From: Sipunculus nudus | Lineage: Eukaryota; Annelida; Sipuncula; Golfingiida; Sipunculidae | DNA: 64,000 bases | Assembly: GCA_026874595.1 (NCBI GenBank) | Contig: CM049318.1 | Location: forward strand, 33,253,956-33,317,955 | Direction of reading: 5' to 3' | Shown here: piece by piece, positions 12,901 through 25,695 of the stretch | Numbering within the stretch: the stretch's first letter is position 1 | Layout of the letters: every line of letters starts with the position of its first letter | Notes under the pieces: generated by a model | Seen by the model: only the letters and a program-made list of their open reading frames with translations | Told to the model about the DNA's origin: nothing | The model's database searches: none | Position numbers and translations under genes: made by a program

Positions 12901-15900
12901 TATTGTATTATATCAGATTTCATGTATATGTACAACATATTCATGCACACATCATGCATTCAATAATCATATAGAAACTGTGATTATTTTTACTTATCTC
13001 AAGTAATGAACAATATCAGGAGAACAGTCTATGAAGACATCCGTTATAACAATGTTCATATAGTTAGCTTATGCTCTTTTTCGCTGATTCACTCAGTCGA
13101 CTAAGCTTGACTTTCTCAGATAGCATATGCTCCCGCCTATACTACGCATGGTGCCACCTGGCGACATTGCCTAAAAACTATCCTGGTTCAGCTGTCTCTT
13201 GCAATAATCTTAAAGATTATGACGATGTTGACAATGTGAGGATTACCGGTACATTCGTTTTTATAGGTGAATATAGCTTTAACCTTAGTTAATTAAACTT
13301 TTTTGATGGTGGTTGTCTGGTTTGATTTGCATTGATTTTGAAGGCACCCGAGATTAAACAAAACCCGAGGAACTTGTGTACAGCGGTACAGTATAAACAA
13401 CTACAGAGCCAGCACATGTTTGACACTGAGCAGATCAGTTTGAGATAATTGAGAAAAAGTAATAAATTAATATCAAACAGCCTGCTACAATAAAGTGGCT
13501 TAGTCTACAGTTAAATATTGCGTGTTGAGATCAGGTACGCATGAGTAATCGGCAGCTGTTAAATCAATTTATTGACCTCGCGGTCGAGCAAATAATATGC
13601 AACTTCGCAACGTGTGAAAGATCAACCGTGAAATAAAGGCACACGATGTTTACCGCTTCACCCTTGCCGTGTTTATCTTATGAGCACATCGCAGCCTGAC
13701 ATGAGCACGTACATGCATTAAGGTTACAACTGGGGATTGCATTATCCTTTGTGTTCTAGTCTACGGAACAACAACAGTACAGTGGCCTTTGATGTCACCT
13801 GGGCCGAGTGATCAGTGTCCGCCGGAGATGGCGTATCGTGTCCGTATTTATTAGGTTCATTTACTCTTAGAATGTTGGTTTGAGTTGAAATCTGCTGTCT
13901 GTTGTCCGTAGTAGTGAGGTGTCCGCCTTATAGAGGTTCACTTATACATCACATATAGGGAATTTTGAAGGGACTTAACTATCTTGTCTGTAATAGCCAG
14001 TTGTCCGCCTAAGTGAGGTGTCCGTTAGACCAGTCTTCACTGTACATCCAAAATAGGGGCATGGCAATCACTTTATCTGCTGACATCCTTCGTCTGGTGT
14101 GCAGTTAACCCACTTTGTAATATGTATCTTGAAAATTATGGGAGTGTGGGAGGAGAGGTTGGATGGGGGCGGGGGGGGGGGGGGGGGCAGCATATGTTTT
14201 TTAATGGGTATTTTCAGTGGAGAAAGCGGAGATGCTATCCCTGGTTCCTAAAATCTAGGTTATTAAACATATGGTCATTTGAAAAGAAAGTTAATTTTTT
14301 TATAAATAAACAGAACAACTGCTTACCTTTTCCACATAGAATGGAATTCTATCTATGGAACTCGGCCTGGCAGAATACTTTGCAAAATCTGCTGCTCTGG
14401 CCACCTAGGTAAAAATCCAAGCACTGTAATGCACACTGTTTTGACAAGTATTCCATGCATCATCATCCAGTTTATGCTCTTAATATTATTACATTACCTC
14501 TTTTCTGTGTCTGTTCATAAAACCTAAGACAAGCTCAGGCCTTTTAGTAGAATTGCAAGAAACTTGATAATCAAATAAATGTGTCTATAGTATGTTAAAC
14601 AAGCTGTGCAATAATTATGTGTATGAATTGAGTTCAACTGGCAGGTCTACTCAAAAACATTACAGAAATAATGAGCTTTCAGCCATACACCCAAGAATGA
14701 AACCAAAACTGCATCTGTTACAATATTTGATAACTGTTTTTAATAAAGTGCTTTTCACACTGGTGCCTTACTGTCTTTAAATAGATCTGTTACCAAGAAT
14801 GATAAAAAATCCAAGGGTACTAAGTGAACTAGATTATATTGAACTAGAATAGCTTTGTTTTTGCAGCCAAATGTCTCCCCCCCCCCCTATGGGCCATCCC
14901 AAATCATTAGGGGTAAAATATGCCCTTTAATCTCAAAACAATGATTCTATATTTCAGCAGATTTGACCTTACAGGTCAAGGTCATCCCTTTTGCAAATTC
15001 AGATGAGATTTTTGCAGAAAGTACTGGTGTCTTAACTACATAAACAGAACTACATAAATTTGACCTAGAAGATAAAGATCAAGGTTGCTGGATTTCAAAC
15101 TACTCTAAGAGTTTGGTAGGAACAATGAGTGATTAAAAGTTTGGAGGTTATTGTATTCACAAGATATCCTACAGACAACAATGACTGCTGACAAAAACAG
15201 ATGACGGCACTGAAAACAACATGTCTCCCCTGGAGAGGTGAGATATAATTACCTGCGGGTACTCTTGGAAAGCTCCTCCACTCTCCTGGTAATCATCAGG
15301 GGCCCCTGCTATCACTATCAGTGGCCTACAATACACGGGAACATCAGGTCTTCACGAACATTTTTTTATTTCACTTTTTTTTCATAAAAGGCTCCTTTAC
15401 AAGTTTACAATTTCCTTAAAGTTACCATGATTTTCAAAGTTATTTTACCTTTATTTATACATGTTAAAATGTGCATGAACCCTCTTAAAGGTGCCCATTT
15501 ACCTACCTTTTGAAATAGAATTTATCAGAATTCTGGCTTCCTCTGTGTATATAATAATGATCTGAGGGTACTTCTGATAATGAAAAGTTTTTATAAGGCC
15601 TGTTTTGAGGATGTATGAACTTGTTTAACAACAAAGTGTTTGTAAACATAGCTTTTTTGAAAAATGGGAAAAATATGTAACCTTAGGCAGTAGGCTGCAT
15701 ATATGCACAGGTAAAAAGGTCACTTGTGGCAAAACGCCACCTGCTAAGCTCTGGCTTATCTTACATGCTGCCAAATGCCTTTGTTGAATTTGTTTTATTT
15801 TGGCTTGCTCCCAAATATTATAAGCATATTAATATAAACAAAACAAGCAGCCTGTGTGCAGTAATATCCTTATTCCTGGCATTTTTTTTATAAAAGCTAC

Positions 15901-18900
15901 AAGGAATTACCTTTTGTTTATTATGGTCAGACAGGTGATTGGCCCCTTTAAGGTCACAAATAAACAATAATGAATTTCTTAATATTACATCAAATATAGA
16001 CCAATCATACATCACAGATGACATGGGAATAAAGTGAAAACTGTAATCTTTAAAACTGAAAACTTTTCATACACTGCATAGCACATAAGTTTTTATTGCT
16101 TATATTAGTGTAGGTTCATTAGGTTTACATCTTTTGCATAATTACAGAATATATAATCTTACCAGCAGTTCTCGTTTGCATTTGCCATTCCTGCAAAGGC
16201 ATGGATGACCCCTGGACCACATACTGTAAGACAGGCTGCTGGTCTGAAAACACAAAACAACAGAACATCAGTCTGGTTTTAGTGAAATATATTTATCTGA
16301 TGTTTTTTCACAGACACCAAAATATGACATGGCCTTCTGTCAATATTCTCAAAGTGATGTTATAAACTTCTAAGCATACTCAAGTTTATTTGTAATAATG
16401 TTTTTTTTTGCATATGACACAGCCTTTGCCTAAAGCTGAGCAATATTATTATGTTTGATCCTTCTGTTTAACAAAATATAGAGTCAGTGATACGTAACTC
16501 GAACTAATACTAAAAGCATTAATATTGTATATGTACACAAACTGTGTGAGCATGTAGGAATGTGCATTTTGTGAAGACCAAGACACACACCTGCCTGTAA
16601 GGTATCCAAAGGCTGAAGCAGCATAGGAAGCCTGGAATTATATATGCAAAAATATGACAAATTCCCATTTGTAACATTAGAGTGTGTCAATTAACCATGT
16701 GTAACAATTCTGAACATCAGTTATATTTACAGGATGTCTCTAGATCATGAGTATCAACTCATCAGTTAATATGTTGCATGGGCACCGCAAACGTCCATAA
16801 TATGCCTGTCATGTATCTGGTCACCTCTGACCTCATTAAATATGTGTGAATTTTGAAGAGAATGTAATTCAGGTGAGAAACTCTATAGGTATGTATGTAT
16901 AATGAGTTTCACATAAATTCATAGGATTTTTGTGAGTCACCAAGGTACCTCAAAATGTGGAGACCTCTGACCTCAATAACATACATGAATTTGGATGTGA
17001 ATGTCAATCAAGTGAGAAATCCTATTGGTTAATATGTATAATGAGTTTCATGAAAATCCATTGGATTTTTGGTAAGCCACCAAGGTGCCTCCTAAGTGCA
17101 GTGACCTCTGACCTCATTAATTATGCATGGATTTCCTGAGACGAGAAATTTTATTGATTAACATTTCTTAAGAGTTTTATCAAATTTTAAATCAAAATCA
17201 GTTTGTTCATAAATTATTGTGGGAACACCACAAAGTAGCCAAGTGACCCCTAATATTATAAAAATATTCGTGGACATTGCCCATAATTGAACTTGGGTGA
17301 GATATTTGGTTAGTTAGTACTTATGGTGAGTTTTGCAAAAATCCATCAAAGCAGCAGAAAGTTATAGGGGCGACACAAAAAGCTAACAGACAAATAAATG
17401 GTGGGTATACCATAAAACTCCTGTCATATTACGGGCTTATAAAAATTATGGGTGACAAATTGGAGTTTTTATCACCAGAAGTTTTGTTGTTTGCTTTTTA
17501 GGTAGGACACTTCTAGATTTTAATATTTCTTCAAACTCTGCCTCATTATCTAATTCAGCCACAAAAATATCTGACTTTTATCATTTCTGAAGCATGAATG
17601 CTTACACCTGAAAGAAATTTATCTTATGCCTGAGGACATATGGTTCATGAAATAGTAGTCATTCTGTGATTTTGGGTCAAATGAATTTACTTAATAGGTA
17701 GAGTCATTTAGCTCAGTGTAGATAAGTCATAAAATATGTAACATCTACGCACCGAGGTTCAGAGGTCAAGTTTATAGAATCAGGGCTTAACATTAATATA
17801 TGCCAACTCACTCCTAGCAAATAATTAATATCATGAAGACAACCTGTACTGAACTCACACACCATACACTAAATATTAAATCAAAGGAATTTTATATTTT
17901 TAAAGTTGACATGAAACAGCAAGAAAAGTTCATAAAACTGCTCTTTATACATCAAGTTGTATATTCTGTATTATTTGTGTACTATAACAAATCAAAGTCT
18001 AACTTTTCATTTAAAGAGCAATTTGTCTACAATCATAAGCCCACATTTCAGTGTAAGCTGTGAGCATTGTAAAGTTGCCACCATTTGCATGGCATAAAAC
18101 CACTACCTTAGAATATCCTATGAATGTCGGTGACTCCCACACTTTGTATCTTTCGCAGGTTACATTGACTGTATTCTAATGTTATGAAGTAGGAGATGGC
18201 ATATTTGTTTATAATAGGAAATATTAAAGCAATGTCTCAACATTTTAATATTTTGAATGTTTAGAATTAGTTCATATAGCAATGATGATCAATTTTGGTT
18301 TAATTCAGTTCACTTCTGTGTACTGATATTCAGACAGATCTAGGAATAACAATATAATCTTTAATTTATACACTCAAATGTTTTTACGGAGGGAAAAAGG
18401 ATTACAAGGCACTCGGTCATCAGTCGACAATGACCATTCAGATGTGTTTATACAGCCTTACTGTGCTCTCAAAAATGGACTTTCAATTGGCATATATAAT
18501 GAGATCATCAGATTATGTTTATATGTGTCTGAAAATAGGACTGCAGGTCAGTCTATAACTGGATGTTTGTCAGGTTAATATAATCTTACGTAAAACCACA
18601 ACATGTATAATTATGTCAAAAGGCAGGTGACCAATACCATCTACTCCAGTGACAGCATGTATCAGTGATGCAACTAAGGGCAAATGAATATGCATTGAGA
18701 ATGTCAATCAAAACTCTGTATCAAAAAGTCTTGCATGGTGTGCGGTTGGGGCAGAGATGGCACAGAAAGTAGAGACCACCCTTCTGTTGTAACATCATTG
18801 TCAACTGATATGGAATAAATTAAAGTGTTTGCCAAACTTGTCTTGTGTCTCTCTCACCCTGTGTTACAAGTGAAACACACAAAATCACCTTGTAACACTA

Positions 18901-21859
18901 ATATGGTCGTATTGAAAACACTGTTTGTAAAAGTGCTGGTTAGGCCCACATATTGTTGACCTTTATCTCACTTTTTGTGTGGTATATTTGTGGTAATGGG
19001 AACTATTTCTTAGTGTAAGATCTGGCACTCTTTTTTGTCACTTGTATATGAACAATAAAGTCATTTGAGATCCGCCATATTGGTGTCTGCTTTTGATGTT
19101 CGACATTGCGTGTGCAAATTTGATGTTTCTGAAAACATAACAGGTTGTGTATGTAAGAAATGCAATTTAATATCTTATATAGTATGAACCTAAATCCTGT
19201 ATAACTGTTCTACTGCATTTGATGTAGATGCATTCATATCATAAGCTATCTTCAAAATTCATGTCATTTATTGAAATTTATTGAAGGATCAATGGACTTG
19301 TGGGATTCACATTCTTTTACATGATAATGTTACTGCAAAAAATACCTAATGGTTAAATAAATATTTCATGTTCATGATATGAATGCATTTAATAAAATGT
19401 TTGAACAAAATTAAAAATATAAATTTACATAAACTGAAATTGTGAGTAATATTAAATAAAGTAATATTAAAGAAAAAACACTCACAGACTGTTCATTTCG
19501 CATTCCAACATATTTAATTCCAGCTGCTTGTACTGCTAATGCAATGTCATGTACAGGAAAGCCAACAATGCCAAACATATACTCAACATCCTGAAAACAT
19601 ATATTTATACATATGGGAATATATATTGTCACTATAAATACATGTATGTTCATGGAAGCATTAGAAAATATTCATAGTTTCTAAGAAATGTTTGGTCACA
19701 TTATGTACCAGCTTAAAATTGCTAATGCTAAAGTAAAATGGTCATATGATAAGTCTTATTTATTGACAATGTAATTGCAAATTACAAGAGACTTGGAAAG
19801 TCCATCCATATAAAATGTGTAATTTCATGAAAATAAATAAAGGTACAGCAACATATTTCATCTTTTAAATTAGCCAGTACTTCATTTGTATGACTAGGGA
19901 ATAAAGATATAATTTTTTCTATGATAGTTTTCTGTGGAAAATAAGGAACATATTACATATTCTTAATATGAGTATGGTAGGTTTTTAAAAAAAACAGTTA
20001 ATTATATCAAACAAAAGGCAAGTACAACCTTAAGTAGGCAAAAGGCAAGTATTTCACCTTAAATCTGAAACTTTAAATTTTTATTCAATAAAAAAAATTC
20101 AAGAAAGACATACTGAAGAGGCAAAAGCATTTTTTTGTGATATTGTCACTAAAATAGTTTACTGTTACTGGGTACTTAAAAGAGCGTTCCTTTAAATTTT
20201 TTAATGTAACAAAATCATGTTAAAATGAATGAAAAGTTTACATTATGTATACCATCAAAAGTAACACTGTTCCAGGTTTAAAATAATGCATACTTTATGG
20301 GATCTATTATGGACTTAGAAACAACTTTGGACTGGTTTAAGATAAATTCATTTTCCCAAATGCTACCTTAAATTGCAGGGGGTTAAAAACATGTTAAGAT
20401 CAGTTGTTCTTTTTCTGTGGCAACTGTACGCTCCCAAGGCAGTGGAAATCTTGCGCTTCTAAAGAAGCAACTGATTTTCACGCTGCCAGCTTTGACCGTT
20501 TATGATATATTTAGACACCAGATGGCGGTTTGTTGTCCACTGAAATAAATGTACGTACGAGCAGCTTGATGAGACAAGCAGCCAATCAGATGCCAATAAA
20601 CAAACAGGCATCCTGGCTCCGCCCATTGCCGCGCTTCAAGCGCCGTTTGATGAGTTTCCGGTCGAATTTAAATTGCTCCCTCTGCATTCTCGCATCATCG
20701 ACCGATTCGATTATGAAATTATGACTGTGTTAGCGTAGCCATGTATCTGTTGTCTGCAGAACTGAAACCAACCAGCGAGGTGTGCACGCAGCCTTTGTTG
20801 TTACGTTTCGTTTGAATTACAGCTCAATAGCCGAGCATCCTATGTGCCCAAAGCCTTAGGCAAACCACGTCAGGGGCCATTCTCTCTGAGCCTGTGGCCT
20901 GTTTAGACGGTTACGCTGGGGGATGAGCTGTCACTCAAAAAGAAATGAATATGATTGGCTCCGTGTATTCCTCGCTTGGCTTTGTCTTCCAGCACAAAGT
21001 TTCATCTGATTGGACAAAAATACAGTGCTCCCCTCTGGTGTTGCAAAGCAGGATACGAGGTCATAACAAACAGCGCCTTACGATATAGGAAGTAGCCCTA
21101 TAGGTAAAGCGCTGTGTAAAGAGCGTATGGCAACTGATGATTCACAAATGCTCAAAGGTAAAAATGAAATTATGCAGTGCCATGTCTAGATGTAATGCAA
21201 ATGTGATTGTAGAAGACATGAATTTAAAAATAGTACTGGTGACAGTCTGGCCACTTATGCTGACTGTATAACCTTGGTTTTGGGAGAAAAAATAATAAAA
21301 TCAAATCCTAAAAAATGGCTAACTGCTACTGGGTGTGAAGAGGGCCGAGCACCTGAAAGCTAGTGTACACGAACCTGCACAAAGCTAGTCTTAAAAAAGC
21401 TGTCAAGCATTTTCATTACTTTTGTTTGTCAGACTATCATGGCAATTCAAAACTTTACATTATTAACATAGGTATGGACAACTGAAGTTCAGTTTAAAAT
21501 TAAATGTTCTCTACACTATTTTAAATAAACCTTTTTAAAACTATTCAAATTGAGGAACAGATCAAACTTTATGTGTAAACTGTCAATAGGTTGAGAACCA
21601 TTTCACATATTATGATTTTCAAAGAGTGTAGATCTAAATATTTATTAAATATTTAAAAAAAGGATCTAACTCCCATTTATAAATATTATATAACATATCA
21701 AAATGTTGCCATATAATTATAAACATGCAAATCTGTCCAAATAATATTATAATGTATTATTATTAATTTATATATAATATTTATTTGAATAACACTAAAT
21801 TAATAGTAATAATAAATTATAAAAATAATAAAGTAATAATGCAACAATTAACATAATAA

Positions 21860-21907
<48 letters not shown>

Positions 21908-23099
21908 TGTGCACTTATTAAAATATTTTTTTATTAATTAAAAATTATCAATATTATTACTGTTAAGAAATAATAATAATAATATGAATAATAATATTAA
22001 TAATAATAATAATAAAATAAGCACGACTGAATTTAAATTAAAATTCAATAAAATCCCATCTAGAAAGTGTATCAAATATGCTCTCACTGTACCTGTATAA
22101 ACAGTTATGGACTACATTAACATAACATAAAAGGGGCTCAGCAGGAAAGCTCTCCCAGTTTACTAGTCCATCTCTGGACCCTTGTGTCCTATGTTAGACC
22201 TGATGGACGGACACGTAGGGTCCATGGCACATCTGCCAAATCCTAAGAGCACCATCGTTACAAAATATGTAACGATGGGTCTGTGGTCCTCCGCTGAGAT
22301 GACAGGCCTAATCGCTTACAAAAACTGCACCTGGCTTATCTAGAGAACCGTTACTAACCGTCTACAAGTTTGATTGTACTTTCCTACTTCAAAAATATAA
22401 TATTTTGACTCTTTTTCCTCGAGGATCCTCTAAGACCGGCAGTCATGACCTGTTTACAATATGGAAGACCTACCGCGGTGCACTGTGGGACGGAATCGTA
22501 CTCTCCATGCATATGAAAGCCTGCTGTATGTCTGCATTCACTGGAATCGGGCCGGACCCTAAGACCTTGAGATGGTATCCAGCATTCACGACCTCTTTAT
22601 TGCCAAAAGGAAAAGCTTTATAATAGAAATGACTGGATCTGTTCATTCTCTTAAGGAAAATACCTGGAAATCGATGCCATAAAGAGCTATTAGGATTGCT
22701 GCTTTCCCTCATTCAGATGTGGTCTATTTATCATATTGTATTACAGTGGTGGATCAAGAGGGGTACCCCCCCCCCCCCTGAGCTGAAACATCTCTCATTT
22801 TATCCAATATTTCTCAGATATTTGTGATTAATTTTCATTTTTTTTTCAGATTTTATTCCCTAGCAATTAAATAATAAAATTAACCACAGGTTGTTACTTT
22901 CTAATTCATAATGTGAGGGTGTTCATGAACAGCTCTGTACGTGATATGCTCAATAATTAAGACAGCATCCAAAATTTCTTTACTGACGGATCAAGTTTTT
23001 CCGTTATAACGCTCTGCCGGGTCACAACATCGAGAAAACAGTTTATAATTGTTTTCAATATGGGAGGAAGACCCTCCCCATGTACCAGTAATTAACCTA

Positions 23100-23159
<60 letters not shown>

Positions 23160-23761
23160 CAAAAAAAATTGTATGCACAATTAAAGAACTTATTCATTCT
23201 TAATATACCCACTAACCGCTAACCCATATTAGCACCCCCTTGTTCTCAAATTTCTGGATCCGCCACTCTATTTCTACGATTTGTTTGTAATTTCTCTCTC
23301 GCGCGCAAATAACACAGGGAAATGTTACATTATCATAATCACCTGAAATCACTTTGTTTTTTTTTTTTTCTTCCGTCCCCCTCCCCCAGGCAAGATATAA
23401 ACATATAATAAATGATTTATACCGTATACATAATAAAACATGACATTAGACAAGAAAAAAATTCATGAAAAGCCTATTGTACCATCAATTTAATTTCTCA
23501 ATAATGTTTTTATGGAAGCCATAACCATTCAGCCTTTTACGATTTTCATAAACATGCTTGCATATGCAGGGAAATAAAAAAAAAATGGGTAGAAGATGTG
23601 TTCGCCTAACCAAGCACTGTAATGTATATAAACGATCTTATTTTAGGCGTTTTGTATTAAGATTTTACTTATTTTTGTGATCAAAATAGCCAAAAACTGC
23701 TTATTGTTACATCCAAAATTAACACAAAATTATAAACAATTGAACATGCTATTAATGCGAA

Positions 23762-23827
<66 letters not shown>

Positions 23828-24547
23828 CCTAGACTAAACGTTTGCCTAGGTACACAAACATTGCATTGCACCACTACACATTCTGCCAATGTCATTTTTT
23901 AACCATTACATGCGGATGTACTGGCCCGGGGCCCGGCCTGTGTTTGACTCCGCTGGGTCAATCCATTGTCCAATAAAATGTTGTTTATCTGAAAATAATA
24001 CTTTTGAAAAGCTAAAGAGAATTCAACTAAAATTAAATTTATTTTCGGTAGAGATATTTATGTCTCATGTGTCAAGTCTGTAAGCTGTCTTGTGCGCGCC
24101 TACATCTGCGCAGTGAGGTAAAAATCTCAGAAAGCGTCGTTTTAAGCGCAATCATTTTAAGAAATCAATACGATTATAAACAAGATGCATATCGATTGTC
24201 GTGCACAGAGGAACGAGCTGCTGATTTTTTAACGTAACTGTGAACGGGGCGTATTTATTTTATAATATGAAAAGGCCTGTTTTAGCCTTTACTTATAAAC
24301 AAAAACGTTTAACATAAAAGTTACAGGAAAACCATGAACTTTTTATCCGTATATATTATCCGTATATTATTGTATATATATCAACTCTTTAAATTTGAGA
24401 GGCTTTTTCATAACAGACTTTTATCAGGAATTCGGTTATTGCGTTAATTCTCACTTAACATACATAAATATATATGTGTGTGTGCATGTGTGTGTGAAAG
24501 GAGCGCATTTATACAACAGCGGAAGACCATGCATTTATATATATATA

Positions 24548-24585
<38 letters not shown>

Positions 24586-25625
24586 CATGACATGCATACA
24601 AAAGAGTTATCGGACTGAGCGCATTTTCTTATAACATAAATATAAATATAAAAGGATTGCGTTTATATTACAGCTGACATACATTCTAAATCATGGCATG
24701 CGCTAAAGCGGGCGGCAAGCGCATGCGGTCACGCGGAATTTTTAAAACGGACATGCTTATTTGGCGGAATGTGGAATCGCTATGGAAGATGAAGAACTTA
24801 TGTGGTATTTTATATTTTTGTCTGAGACAAGTACCACTGTTTAGCGCAAATTTCATAAAATAATCATGATTGTGCTCGGTGAACAATAACATATTATTTA
24901 AACAAGTATAGATTATGTTATATATATGTTATAACATATATGTAATTTATACAAATCAATATATATATATATATATAAACATGCATATGCATATATAAAG
25001 TTCTTATAAATGTTATATTTACTTACATATTGTAGTGTATAAATAAGTTGTTAATTAAATAAATTTTACCAGATTTTCAATAGACACAATAGATATTTTA
25101 CTATAAAGGCTTGCGCACGCGCACGGCATGCAGACATCGCTCCATGCATGCAGTGCATGTTTCGGCCCTCATATGCTTTCTTAATAGAAATTGTACGAGG
25201 AATTATCTATTTTATAACCTGAATTACCTTATATTTTGTTTCTCTATGACCAGAACTACAGTACTTACATGTATGACGAATTCAGCGATAGACAGGAATA
25301 CCAGCGGGGGCCTCTTTTTATTTTATTTTTTAAAGAATAAATGCCCCTTTGTGACTTAGGCTATATGTGCATTATACACAGTATACATATTTATGTCCTT
25401 GAGCAGAATCACGATATCCCTGACTTTTTACATTTCTTTACGAAAATTACAAAATCACATTATGAATATGGTAAAACATACTTTACCTCTGCAGTGCAGT
25501 TTAGCCCGGTGCCGACAGTCTTAAATTCTTGTGAAAATAAAGTGTCCGACCTTTCTTAACTATTTGATCATCTGGTATTTTTATTGTGAAGGTATATATA
25601 TTCAGTGAGAGACTCATGAATGGAA

Positions 25626-25695
<70 letters not shown>

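Larger units (their letters stand above)
19591..22163. other. HACL1 intron 1, proximal part
   Basis: Mostly unique AT-rich sequence. A segment at about 20400-21120 is more GC-rich than its surroundings but contains no exon I can place. It ends in the (AAT)n tract and the target duplication of the foldback element. Confidence 0.4.

Noticed and set aside
22470-22712. 80- and 72-codon overlapping frames in the foldback arm (repeated at 25830-26137)
   Set aside because: They are the same two frames mirrored in both arms, on opposite strands, with no recognisable domain; arm identity alone explains their conservation.
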